Shown here: positions 53,973 through 62,811 of the stretch, one piece after another | Position numbering within the stretch: position 1 is the first letter of the stretch | Layout: each line of letters starts with the position of its first letter | Source: an uncultured Oscillospiraceae bacterium | GTDB lineage: Bacteria > Bacillota > Clostridia > Oscillospirales > Acutalibacteraceae | DNA: 64,000 bases | Direction: 5' to 3' | NCBI GenBank assembly: GCA_948471205.1 | Contig: CAOKRT010000001.1 | Coordinates: 108,518-172,517, forward strand | Made by a program: the position numbers and the translations under genes | Notes under the pieces: model-generated | Told to the model about the DNA's origin: nothing | Databases searched by the model: none | Seen by the model: the letters and a program-made list of their open reading frames with translations, nothing else

Positions 53973-55118
53973 ATGAAAAATATTTCTGTTTTGGGTTCAA
54001 CAGGCTCAATAGGCACACAAACGCTGGATGTTTGCCGTATGCATGGATACGGTGTAAAATGTCTTACTGCAAATTCAAATGTGGATTTGATGGAAAGGCA
54101 GGTTCGCGAATTTAAACCGGAACTTGTCTGTATGATGAGTGAGACGGCGGCAAATGATTTAAAAATGAAAATTTCAGATACAGATACAAGAGTTGTTTTC
54201 GGAATGCACGGTCTTATTGAATGTGCCGTTTACAGCGGTGCGGATACCGTGCTTAATTCCGTAGTCGGCATGATAGGACTTCAGCCTACGCTGGAAGCAA
54301 TTAAGGCGAAGAAAACAATTGCGCTTGCAAATAAGGAAACGCTTGTTGCGGGCGGTCATCTTGTTACCAATCTTGCTAAGGAATACGGTGTTTCCATTCT
54401 GCCGGTGGATAGTGAGCATTCCGCCATTTTTCAGGCTATGCAGGGGTCTCCGTCAAAAGATGCTGTAAAGAAAATTATCCTTACAGCATCAGGCGGTCCG
54501 TTTTTCGGAAAAACGCTTGAAGAACTTGAAAATGTTACTGCGGCAGATGCGCTGCAGCATCCAAACTGGGATATGGGGCAGAAAATCACCATAGATTCGG
54601 CCACAATGATGAATAAGGGACTTGAATTTATTGAGGCAAAATGGCTGTTTGATATGCCGAATGAGGATATAGAAATCGTTGTTCACCGTGAATCGGTTAT
54701 TCATTCGGCAATTGTTTATCAGGATAATTCCATGATTGCCCAGCTTGGTGTGCCGGATATGAGAATTCCTATTCAGTATGCACTTACATATCCCCTGCGA
54801 TGTGCCAGTCCCGTGGCTCCGCTGTCGCTTGCAGATTACGGGAAACTTACATTTTTTGAACCTGATTACAATACATTCAAATGTATTGATGTTTGTAAAA
54901 ATGCAATAGAATTGGGTGGGTTACATCCTGCAGCCGCTAACGGCGCAAATGAAGAAAGTGTAAAACTTTTTCTTGAAGGTAAAATTAAATTTACAGATAT
55001 TGCATATCTTAATGAAGAGGCAATGCGTAATGCTCCTGAAAAACAGAATTTTACTCTTGCCGATGTACTTGAAACAGACACAGCGGCAAGGGAATATGTT
55101 AAACAGGCAATACTTTAA
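53973..55118 (+). CDS. dxr: 1-deoxy-D-xylulose 5-phosphate reductoisomerase
   Basis: A 381-residue NADPH-dependent enzyme, second step of the MEP isoprenoid pathway. NADPH loop LGSTGSIGTQTLDV, ANKETLVAGG, PVDSEHSAIFQ (metal site) and NKGLEFIEAKWLF are all present. It lies 11 bases after cdsA and supplies, with ispG, the prenyl chain used by uppS. Confidence 0.97.
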   Translation: MKNISVLGSTGSIGTQTLDVCRMHGYGVKCLTANSNVDLMERQVREFKPELVCMMSETAANDLKMKISDTDTRVVFGMHGLIECAVYSGADTVLNSVVGMIGLQPTLEAIKAKKTIALANKETLVAGGHLVTNLAKEYGVSILPVDSEHSAIFQAMQGSPSKDAVKKIILTASGGPFFGKTLEELENVTAADALQHPNWDMGQKITIDSATMMNKGLEFIEAKWLFDMPNEDIEIVVHRESVIHSAIVYQDNSMIAQLGVPDMRIPIQYALTYPLRCASPVAPLSLADYGKLTFFEPDYNTFKCIDVCKNAIELGGLHPAAANGANEESVKLFLEGKIKFTDIAYLNEEAMRNAPEKQNFTLADVLETDTAAREYVKQAIL

Positions 55119-55154
55119 CTTGTTTGAAAATTTATTATGTAAAGAGGCGGTTTG

Positions 55155-56195
55155 GTGAGTTTATCATCTGTATGGAATACGGTTTATCCTATTATTATTG
55201 CAATTCTTTTTTTTGAACTGATTGTTATAATTCATGAAGGCGGTCATTTTATTGCTGCAAAGTTAATGAAAATAAAGGTGAATGAATTTGCAATAGGTAT
55301 GGGACCTAAAATTATATCTTTTGGAAAGGGCGAAACAAAATATTCTGTTCGTCTGTTTCCTGTCGGCGGCTTCTGCGCTATGGAAGGTGAAGATCAGGAA
55401 TCCGATAATGAACGCTCTTTTTCCTCAAAAAAGGTTCGTGCAAGAATATTTGTTGTAGTTGCCGGTGCTTTAATGAATTTACTGCTGGGCTTTATTATTG
55501 TGCTTTGTATTGTCTGCAGTCAGAATCTTGTGGGAACAGCAACCGTTGCAAAATTTGAAGAGGATGCTGTAAGTATAAAAAGCGGTCTGCAGGTTGGAGA
55601 TGAAATTAAAATTATAGACGGTATGCGGATCTATACCCCTACAGATGTTCAAACCGGTTTTTCGCGCAGTTCCGACGGAAGTGTTGAAATGATTGTCAAC
55701 AGAAACGGTAAGAATGTTAAACTGGATGTGAAATTTAACACGGAAGAGTATGAAGGGCATAATTTTATAAAAATGGATTTCTGGCTATTGGGCAAGGAAA
55801 AAACCTTTACAGGCATTCTTTCAAGTACAGCAGGCAACTTTATGTCCTATGCCAGAATGGTTTTTCTTTCTGTGCATGATCTTCTTGTGGGAAAATACGG
55901 AATATCCGATTTAAGCGGACCGGTTGGTGCTGTTTCTGTTGTTTCAACGGCAGTTAAAACAAATATGGCGTCTATGCTGCGAATTATGGCGCTTCTTACA
56001 ATAAATGTTGGGCTGTTTAATTTATTCCCGATTCCTGCACTTGACGGCTGGCGTTTGTTTATGCTTGTTGCAGAGGGGATTACAAAAAAGAAGCTGCCGT
56101 CCAAATGGGAATATATTATAAATGCCGCCGGACTTGTGCTTCTGCTTGCATTTATGTTTTTTGTAACATTTTCCGATATTACAAAATTATTTTAA
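55155..56195 (+). CDS. rseP: Site-2 intramembrane metalloprotease RseP/RasP
   Basis: A 346-residue membrane protease cutting anti-sigma factors and signal-peptide remnants. The zinc motif IIHEGGHFIAA is in helix 1, a PDZ domain lies at about 115-200, and the second active motif reads NLFPIPALDGWRLF. Most relatives have LDGG; here the second Gly is Trp. I chose GTG 55155, about 5 bases after AGAGGCGG, over TTG 55152. Confidence 0.93.
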   Translation: MSLSSVWNTVYPIIIAILFFELIVIIHEGGHFIAAKLMKIKVNEFAIGMGPKIISFGKGETKYSVRLFPVGGFCAMEGEDQESDNERSFSSKKVRARIFVVVAGALMNLLLGFIIVLCIVCSQNLVGTATVAKFEEDAVSIKSGLQVGDEIKIIDGMRIYTPTDVQTGFSRSSDGSVEMIVNRNGKNVKLDVKFNTEEYEGHNFIKMDFWLLGKEKTFTGILSSTAGNFMSYARMVFLSVHDLLVGKYGISDLSGPVGAVSVVSTAVKTNMASMLRIMALLTINVGLFNLFPIPALDGWRLFMLVAEGITKKKLPSKWEYIINAAGLVLLLAFMFFVTFSDITKLF

Positions 56196-56207
56196 GAGGT
56201 TATTGTT

Positions 56208-57260
56208 ATGATTAAAAGAAGAGAAACAAAAAAAATTAAACTTAGCAACACGTTTATAGGCGGCGGTGCGCCTGTTCTTGTTCAGTCCATGCTGAATATT
56301 CCTGCGGCGGATATATGCCGTTCGGTTGAACAGGCTAAGGAGCTTGCGGCGGCAGGCTGTCAGGTAATCCGCTTTGCAATACCGAATGAAAATGCATTAA
56401 ATCTTATTGAGCCGATAAAAAATGCGGTTGATGTTCCGCTTGTTGCCGATATACATTTTGATTATAAACTTGCAGTCGGAGCAGCCGAAAGAGGTATTGA
56501 TAAAATTCGGATTAATCCGGGAAATATCGGTGATGAATCAAGAGTAAAGGCAGTTGCCGATATATGCAGAAGAAAGGAACTGCCGATTCGCATTGGTGTA
56601 AACAGCGGAAGTCTTGAAAAAGAAATTCTTGCAAAATACGGCTCGCCCACACCACAGGCAATGGTGGAATCTGCACTTTATCACGCATCTCTTCTTGAAA
56701 AATTTGATTTCAATGATATTGTTATTTCGATAAAATCGTCTGATGTCAATACAATGATTGCCGCTTATGAACTGGCGGCTGAAAAATGCAGTTATCCTTT
56801 GCATCTCGGTGTAACAGAAGCCGGCACGGAAAGAATGGGTATTATTAAATCATCCATCGGTATCGGTGCACTTTTAACACAGGGTATCGGCGATACCATT
56901 CGTGTAAGCCTTTCAGATACACCGGTTAAAGAGGTATTTGCGGCTTTTGATATTTTGAAAGCAGTGGGGCTGAAAAAGGATTGTCCGTATCTGATTTCCT
57001 GCCCAACCTGCGGCAGAACAAAAATTGATTTAATCGGGCTTGCCAAACAGGTGGAAGAACGCCTGAAGGATTGTAAAAAGCCGATAAAGGTTGCTGTTAT
57101 GGGCTGTATTGTCAACGGACCGGGAGAAGCAAAGGAAGCCGATATCGGAATTGCCGGCGGAGACGGAAACGGACTTATATTTAAAAAAGGAGAAATACTT
57201 CGTAAGGTTCCTGAAAATCAGCTTTTGGATGAACTTATGAAGGAAATTGAGAAATTATAA
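56208..57260 (+). CDS. ispG: 4-hydroxy-3-methylbut-2-enyl diphosphate synthase
   Basis: A 350-residue iron-sulfur enzyme of the MEP pathway (step 6). TIM-barrel N-domain (VADIHFDYKLA, KIRINPGNIG) and C-terminal [4Fe-4S] ligands in SCPTCGRTK and MGCIVNGPGE. TAATG overlap with polC. Confidence 0.96.
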   Translation: MIKRRETKKIKLSNTFIGGGAPVLVQSMLNIPAADICRSVEQAKELAAAGCQVIRFAIPNENALNLIEPIKNAVDVPLVADIHFDYKLAVGAAERGIDKIRINPGNIGDESRVKAVADICRRKELPIRIGVNSGSLEKEILAKYGSPTPQAMVESALYHASLLEKFDFNDIVISIKSSDVNTMIAAYELAAEKCSYPLHLGVTEAGTERMGIIKSSIGIGALLTQGIGDTIRVSLSDTPVKEVFAAFDILKAVGLKKDCPYLISCPTCGRTKIDLIGLAKQVEERLKDCKKPIKVAVMGCIVNGPGEAKEADIGIAGGDGNGLIFKKGEILRKVPENQLLDELMKEIEKL

Positions 57261-60200
57261 TGGGGTTATTCAAGGAATATTTCGGTGCATATGTTGATTC
57301 GTATCAGCTTTCCTGTTTTGGTAACGGCGTAATTGCCAGAATGACTGTAAAAAGGGAAACAAGGGAACTTATTCTTGTTTTACAGCTTCCGGAGCTTGTG
57401 CCGTTTTCAGAATTTGAAAGGGCGGAAAACAGTATAAAGGAAAAAATGGGACTGAAAAAGGCTTCGGTTCTTCCGCGCTATATGAGCGATTTGTTTGAAT
57501 TGTCTTACTTTCCGTCTGTTATAGATTTTGTGCGCAGAAAAAATCCTGCGGCAAACGGCTTTTTTGAAAATGCGGAATTTTCTGTTAACGGTGATGAATG
57601 CAGTATTTCGTTAAAAAAAGGCGGTCTGGAACTTCTTAAAAATCAGAAAGTTGATAAAGATATTGAAAATGCTGTTTTTGAAATGTTCGGTATTTCGCTC
57701 AGTATTCAAATGATTGAAACAGAAAGCTTTGATATTGAAAAAGAAGTAAAAAAAGCTTTTGCGGAAAAGAAAGCGGCGGCGCAGGAAGAAAAAAAAGAAG
57801 AAGTTAAAAATATTAAGCACGAACTTCTCGGTGATCTGCCGATTTACATAGATACGGCAAAAACCGTACACGGCAAGCAAATCAGGGAAAAGCCTCAGCC
57901 AATCTGCGAATTAAGATTTGATTCCGGCTATGTAACGGTTTGGGGCGATATTATTAAGTTCGAGGTTAAGGATACCAAACGGGGCTTCTATAAAATATTA
58001 ACTTTTGATATAACAGACTATACTTCTTCGGTTTCCGTTAAGGTTTTTGATAATAAGGATGTTGTTGACGCAATCGTTAAAAAAATCGAGGGTGCAAAAA
58101 CCCTTATTGTTAGGGGCGGTTACAAGGAAGATAAATTCTCCGGTGAATATATGATAACGCCGGACAGTATCCAAACGGTTCTTAAAGCGGAAAAAGAAGA
58201 CAATGCTGCGGAAAAGCGTGTGGAACTTCATCTTCATACATCTCTTTCGGAAATGGACGGTATCACATCTCCCAAAGCGCTGATTAACAGGGCAATCAAA
58301 TGGGGACATAAGGCAATTGCCGTTACAGACCACGGTGTTGTGCAGGCATTGCCGGAAGCATATAATGCAGCAAAGGGAAAAATAAAGCTTATTCTTGGTA
58401 TGGAGGGATATTTGGTTGATGATGAAAAATATCCTGATTTTATGAAATTAAAGGCAAATCAGTATAAGCGAAATCACATTATTCTTCTTGTAAAAGAGGA
58501 TACCTCGCTGGATGAAAGCATTCCCGAGCCGGAAAGAAAATACGGCAGAAAAAATCTTTATGAAATCATTTCCCATTCAAATATAAAAACGTATAAAATG
58601 CGTCCTCTTATTCCGAAAAGCCTGCTGGCGCAGAAAAGAGAGGGACTGATAATAGGCTCTGCCTGTGAACAGGGCGAGCTTTATCAGGCTATACTTGAGG
58701 AAAAGTCAGATGAAGAGCTTGAAAAAATTGCTTCATTTTATGATTATCTGGAAATACAGCCAAACGGTAACAATTCGTTTATGCTTCGAACAAGCAATGA
58801 GGAATACATAAAAAATAAAAAAGGCGAAGAAAAGAAAAATCTTCACTGGAAGGTTAATACAGAGGAAGATTTGATTAATATAAATAAAAAAATAATTGCA
58901 CTTGGGGACAAGCTGGGCAAATTAACGGTTGCCACAGGCGATGTGCATTTTCTGGATGAAAAGGATGCAAGGTTCCGTGCAATTATTATGGCGTCAAAAG
59001 GTTTTGATGACGCAGATGAGCAGGCACCGCTTTATTTTAAAACAACAGATGAAATGCTTGCAGATTTTGCATGGGCAGGCGACAGGGCTAAGGAATTTGT
59101 AGTAGATAATCCCAATAAGATTGCAAATATGGTTATGGATAATATCCCGCCAATTCCTCCCGGAACTTTCCAGCCGCATATTGACGGCGCAAATGAAGAG
59201 TTAACTGAAAAATGCTGGAATATGGCTAAGGATTTATATGGAGATCCTGTGCCTGAATATGTTGCCGGCAGACTTCAGCGCGAGCTTGATTCCATTATTG
59301 GCCATGGTTTCGGTGTGCTTTATGTTATCGCAAAGCGTCTTGTAGAGGAAAGCGAGCGAAACGGCTATCTTGTTGGGTCACGTGGTTCGGTAGGTTCCTC
59401 CCTTGCTGCACATTTCGGCGGTATATCCGAGGTTAATCCGCTTGCGCCCCACTATTATTGCAAAAAATGCAGGCACAGTGAGTTTTTCCTGCACGGCGAA
59501 TACGGCTCCGGTTTTGATTTAAAGCCTAAAAACTGCCCGGAATGCGGCACGCCTATGAAACGGGACGGTCATGAAATTCCGTTTGAAACCTTCCTTGGCT
59601 TTGACGGTGATAAGGAACCGGATATTGACCTTAATTTCAGCGGTGAATATCAGTCACGTTCTCACAGGTTTACAGAAGAACTGTTCGGCAAGGAATACGT
59701 GTTTAAGGCGGGAACAATGGCAACCGTGGCAGACAAAACCGCATATGGATATGTTATGAAATATCTTGATGAACGCGGTCTGCTTTCGGGTACATCCAAG
59801 GCGGAAATAGATAGATTAACGGTTGGCTGTACAGGTATTAAGCGAACCACCGGTCAGCACCCGGGCGGAATGGTTGTTGTTCCGGACAAATATACGGTTG
59901 AAGATTTTACGCCGATTCAGTATCCCTCAAATGATGCTTCAAAAGGTACATATACCACGCATTTTGACTTTAAAAATTCACTGCATGATACGCTGCTGAA
60001 ACTGGATGAACTGGGACACGATAATCCGACGCTTTACAAATATCTTGAGGATTCAACGGGTATTCCGGTAATGGATGTGGATTTGGCAGATCCTGCCTTG
60101 TATAAGCTGATAACGTCAACAGAGCCAATCGGTGTTTCGCCTGAAGATATTGACTGCAGTACGGGCACGCTTGCCATTCCCGAAATGGGTACGCCGTTTG

Positions 60201-61096
60201 TTATCGGTATGCTTGAGGAAGCAAAACCTAAATCCTTTGCGGATTTGCTTCAGATTTCGGGACTTTCACACGGTACGGATGTTTGGTTGGGAAATGCGCA
60301 GGAGCTTATTCAGAACGGTACCTGCACCATTTCAGAAGTTATAGGATGCCGTGATGATATTATGACGCATCTTATTCACGTTGCCGAGGCATATGAAAAG
60401 AAAACAGGCAAAGAATCGCCGCTCAGCAAGAAAGACTGCTTTAAAATTATGGAGTATACCCGTAAGGGCAAGGCACCTAAGGAATTGCCGCCTTATGAAG
60501 ACGCAATGAAAACCATCGGTGTTGAACAGTGGTATATTGATTCTTGTTATAAAATTAAATACATGTTCCCAAAGGCCCATGCGGCAGCGTATGTTATTGC
60601 CGCACTTCGCCTGGCATGGTATAAAATCTATCATGCCATTCATTTTTATGCCGCTTATTTTACTGTTCGCGGCGGAGATATAGATTCCGTTGCAGCGGTA
60701 GCCGGAAAAGCCGCTGTTAAAAAGAAGATGGAAGAAATTAAGGCAAAGGGAAATGATAAAACCGCCAAAGAGGAAGGCACATATGTTGTGCTTCAGATTG
60801 TTATTGAAATGCTTGCAAGAGGCATTGAATTTCTGCCTGTTGATTTATATAAATCAGACTGGCGTGTATATAAAATTGAAGACGGCAAAATCAGGCTTCC
60901 GTTTTCAGCAATATCAGGTGTAGGGGATACGGCTGCAAAATCTATTTTTGACGCTGTTCATGACGGCGGCGGTGAATTTATATCGTGCGATGATCTTATG
61001 GCAAGAGCACATATAGGTTCCAGTGTTGTGGATTCGCTTCGTGAATGCGGCGCACTCGGTGATTTGCCGGTAAGCAATCAGATTTCATTATTTTAA
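57260..61096 (+). CDS. polC: DNA polymerase III alpha subunit PolC, exonuclease domain absent
   Basis: A 1278-residue replicative polymerase, about 160 shorter than Bacillus PolC (about 1437). Order: N-terminal domain, OB fold (about 190-315), PHP, polymerase with zinc motif CKKC...CPEC, GSRGSVGSS and catalytic PDIDLNFSGEYQ, ending in the clamp-binding NQISLF. In normal PolC a DEDDh proofreading exonuclease is inserted in the PHP domain; here GMEGYLVDDEKYP (about 375-387) runs straight on into NHIILLVKE and none of its motifs (DxETTG, HNxxFD, HRAxxDA) occur. The PHP metal set looks complete: HLH, DH, E, H, C and GDVH. Confidence 0.94.
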   Translation: MGLFKEYFGAYVDSYQLSCFGNGVIARMTVKRETRELILVLQLPELVPFSEFERAENSIKEKMGLKKASVLPRYMSDLFELSYFPSVIDFVRRKNPAANGFFENAEFSVNGDECSISLKKGGLELLKNQKVDKDIENAVFEMFGISLSIQMIETESFDIEKEVKKAFAEKKAAAQEEKKEEVKNIKHELLGDLPIYIDTAKTVHGKQIREKPQPICELRFDSGYVTVWGDIIKFEVKDTKRGFYKILTFDITDYTSSVSVKVFDNKDVVDAIVKKIEGAKTLIVRGGYKEDKFSGEYMITPDSIQTVLKAEKEDNAAEKRVELHLHTSLSEMDGITSPKALINRAIKWGHKAIAVTDHGVVQALPEAYNAAKGKIKLILGMEGYLVDDEKYPDFMKLKANQYKRNHIILLVKEDTSLDESIPEPERKYGRKNLYEIISHSNIKTYKMRPLIPKSLLAQKREGLIIGSACEQGELYQAILEEKSDEELEKIASFYDYLEIQPNGNNSFMLRTSNEEYIKNKKGEEKKNLHWKVNTEEDLININKKIIALGDKLGKLTVATGDVHFLDEKDARFRAIIMASKGFDDADEQAPLYFKTTDEMLADFAWAGDRAKEFVVDNPNKIANMVMDNIPPIPPGTFQPHIDGANEELTEKCWNMAKDLYGDPVPEYVAGRLQRELDSIIGHGFGVLYVIAKRLVEESERNGYLVGSRGSVGSSLAAHFGGISEVNPLAPHYYCKKCRHSEFFLHGEYGSGFDLKPKNCPECGTPMKRDGHEIPFETFLGFDGDKEPDIDLNFSGEYQSRSHRFTEELFGKEYVFKAGTMATVADKTAYGYVMKYLDERGLLSGTSKAEIDRLTVGCTGIKRTTGQHPGGMVVVPDKYTVEDFTPIQYPSNDASKGTYTTHFDFKNSLHDTLLKLDELGHDNPTLYKYLEDSTGIPVMDVDLADPALYKLITSTEPIGVSPEDIDCSTGTLAIPEMGTPFVIGMLEEAKPKSFADLLQISGLSHGTDVWLGNAQELIQNGTCTISEVIGCRDDIMTHLIHVAEAYEKKTGKESPLSKKDCFKIMEYTRKGKAPKELPPYEDAMKTIGVEQWYIDSCYKIKYMFPKAHAAAYVIAALRLAWYKIYHAIHFYAAYFTVRGGDIDSVAAVAGKAAVKKKMEEIKAKGNDKTAKEEGTYVVLQIVIEMLARGIEFLPVDLYKSDWRVYKIEDGKIRLPFSAISGVGDTAAKSIFDAVHDGGGEFISCDDLMARAHIGSSVVDSLRECGALGDLPVSNQISLF

Positions 61097-61114
61097 TGTA
61101 TATATAATTAAGTG

Positions 61115-61143
61115 TTGACATCTGAAATTCAATGTGATAGCAT
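61115..61143 (+). promoter_or_regulatory. Promoter of the his genes
   Basis: TTGACA (61115-61120), 17 bases, TAGCAT (61138-61143), about 40 bases before the hisZG ATG. No T-box or leader peptide is visible in the short leader. Confidence 0.65.
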
Positions 61144-61189
61144 ATTACCACGTTAGTGCGTTAAAGCGAAATTAAGGAGATATACAACT

Positions 61190-62803
61190 ATGAAAAGATA
61201 TTCAAATATAACGCCGGAGGGCAGCAGGGATTTTCTGTTTGAGGAAAGCGACGGCAGAAGGGCTGTTGAAACAACGCTTTCTGATTTATATAAGGAGCAT
61301 TCCTACCGCAGGGTTATTACGCCTGCAATTGAATTTTTTGATGTTTTTAACAGCGGCAATGCAGGTATCGAAGCGGATTATATGTATAAACTTACTGATA
61401 ATTACGGCAGAACAACCGTTCTGCGGCCGGACAATACAATGCCGATAGCCCGTTTGGTTGCCACAAGGCTTAAAGGTTCGGATTTCCCGGTAAGGCTTTA
61501 TTATAACCAGAATGTTTTTGTAAAAAACAAGGTGCTTGCCGGAAGAACGGATGAAATTCCCCAAAGCGGAATAGAGTTTATCGGTGACGGTTCGCTGGAA
61601 GCAGATATTGAAGTTATATCTATGGCTGTTGAGGCATTGAAAAGATCTGACCTTACTTCTTTTAAAATAGAAATCGGTCATGCCGGATTTTTCAATGCTG
61701 TGCTGGATAAAATGAATCTTACGCAGACAGAAAAGGCGGATATATGCAATTATATTGAAGGTAAAAATTATGCCGCACTCGGTGATTTGCTGAATAAATT
61801 TGAAAACAGCCCTGAAACCGCTTTGCTTCACAGGCTTCCGCGCCTTTTCGGTTCAACCGAAGTGATAGATCAGGCAAAGGCGCTGTATAAAAGTGAAAAT
61901 TCGGATAAAGCGCTTGATTATCTTAAAAAATTGTTTGAAAAGCTTTCCGATTTGGGCATATCAGACAGCGTTATGATTGATTTGGGTTTGGTAAACCGTT
62001 CCAATTATTATACAGGTGTACTTATCAGAGGATATGCAGAGGGTTCGGGTGTTACCATTCTTACAGGCGGCAGATATGATAATCTGATTGCAGAATTCGG
62101 GCTGGATGTTCCCGCAGTTGGTTTTGCTGTTGATGTAAATGCGCTGTGTGATGTAAGAAATGAAATTATTAATGTGGAAAGACCGATAAGAATTGCGCTG
62201 ACAAAAGGCAGGCTTGAAAAAAGTTCTGTTAAGCTGTTTAAAGAAATGGGGCTGGATACTGCCGAACTGGAAAATAAGGGAAGAAGACTGATTCTTCCTG
62301 TTGATAAATATGAAGCTGTACTTTCCAAGGCGCCGGATGTTATAACTTATGTAGAGCACGGTGTGTGCGATATAGGTATTGTCGGTAAGGACACAATTGT
62401 AGAGCATGGCAATTCCTTTTTTGAGGTAATGGATTTAAATCTCGGAAAATGCCGCTTTGCGCTTGCCTGCCCGGCAGGAACAGACTTTTTTGACGGTTAT
62501 AAAAGAAAAACAATCGCATCCAAATATCCCAAGGTTGCCGGTGAATTTTTCAAATCAAAGGGTATGGATGTGGATATAATAAAAATTGAGGGCAGTGTGG
62601 AGCTGGCTCCGCTGCTTGGGCTGGCAGACGGTATCGTTGATATTGTTGAAACCGGTTCCACCTTAAAGGAAAACGGGCTTGAGGTGGTAGAAGAAATACT
62701 TCCCATTTCGGCAAGAGTTATTGTAAATATGGCTTCCATGAAGCTGCGTAAGGAAGAAATCGAAACATTTCTTGCTGATATGGAAGCAGCAAGTAAAGCG
62801 TGA
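61190..62803 (+). CDS. hisZG: HisZ-HisG fusion, ATP phosphoribosyltransferase
   Basis: A 537-residue fusion of both subunits of short-form ATP phosphoribosyltransferase, the first step of histidine synthesis. Residues 1 to about 325 are HisZ, a HisRS-like regulatory subunit (PEGSRDFLFEES, RPDNTMPIARLVATR, TGGRYDNLIAEFG). Residues about 332-537 are HisG short form (IRIALTKGRLEKSS, DIGIVGKDTI, GLADGIVDIVETGSTLKENG). The two are normally adjacent genes. AAGGAG precedes the ATG. hisD follows after 8 bases. Confidence 0.93.
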   Translation: MKRYSNITPEGSRDFLFEESDGRRAVETTLSDLYKEHSYRRVITPAIEFFDVFNSGNAGIEADYMYKLTDNYGRTTVLRPDNTMPIARLVATRLKGSDFPVRLYYNQNVFVKNKVLAGRTDEIPQSGIEFIGDGSLEADIEVISMAVEALKRSDLTSFKIEIGHAGFFNAVLDKMNLTQTEKADICNYIEGKNYAALGDLLNKFENSPETALLHRLPRLFGSTEVIDQAKALYKSENSDKALDYLKKLFEKLSDLGISDSVMIDLGLVNRSNYYTGVLIRGYAEGSGVTILTGGRYDNLIAEFGLDVPAVGFAVDVNALCDVRNEIINVERPIRIALTKGRLEKSSVKLFKEMGLDTAELENKGRRLILPVDKYEAVLSKAPDVITYVEHGVCDIGIVGKDTIVEHGNSFFEVMDLNLGKCRFALACPAGTDFFDGYKRKTIASKYPKVAGEFFKSKGMDVDIIKIEGSVELAPLLGLADGIVDIVETGSTLKENGLEVVEEILPISARVIVNMASMKLRKEEIETFLADMEAASKA

Positions 62804-62811
62804 GGTAGAAT

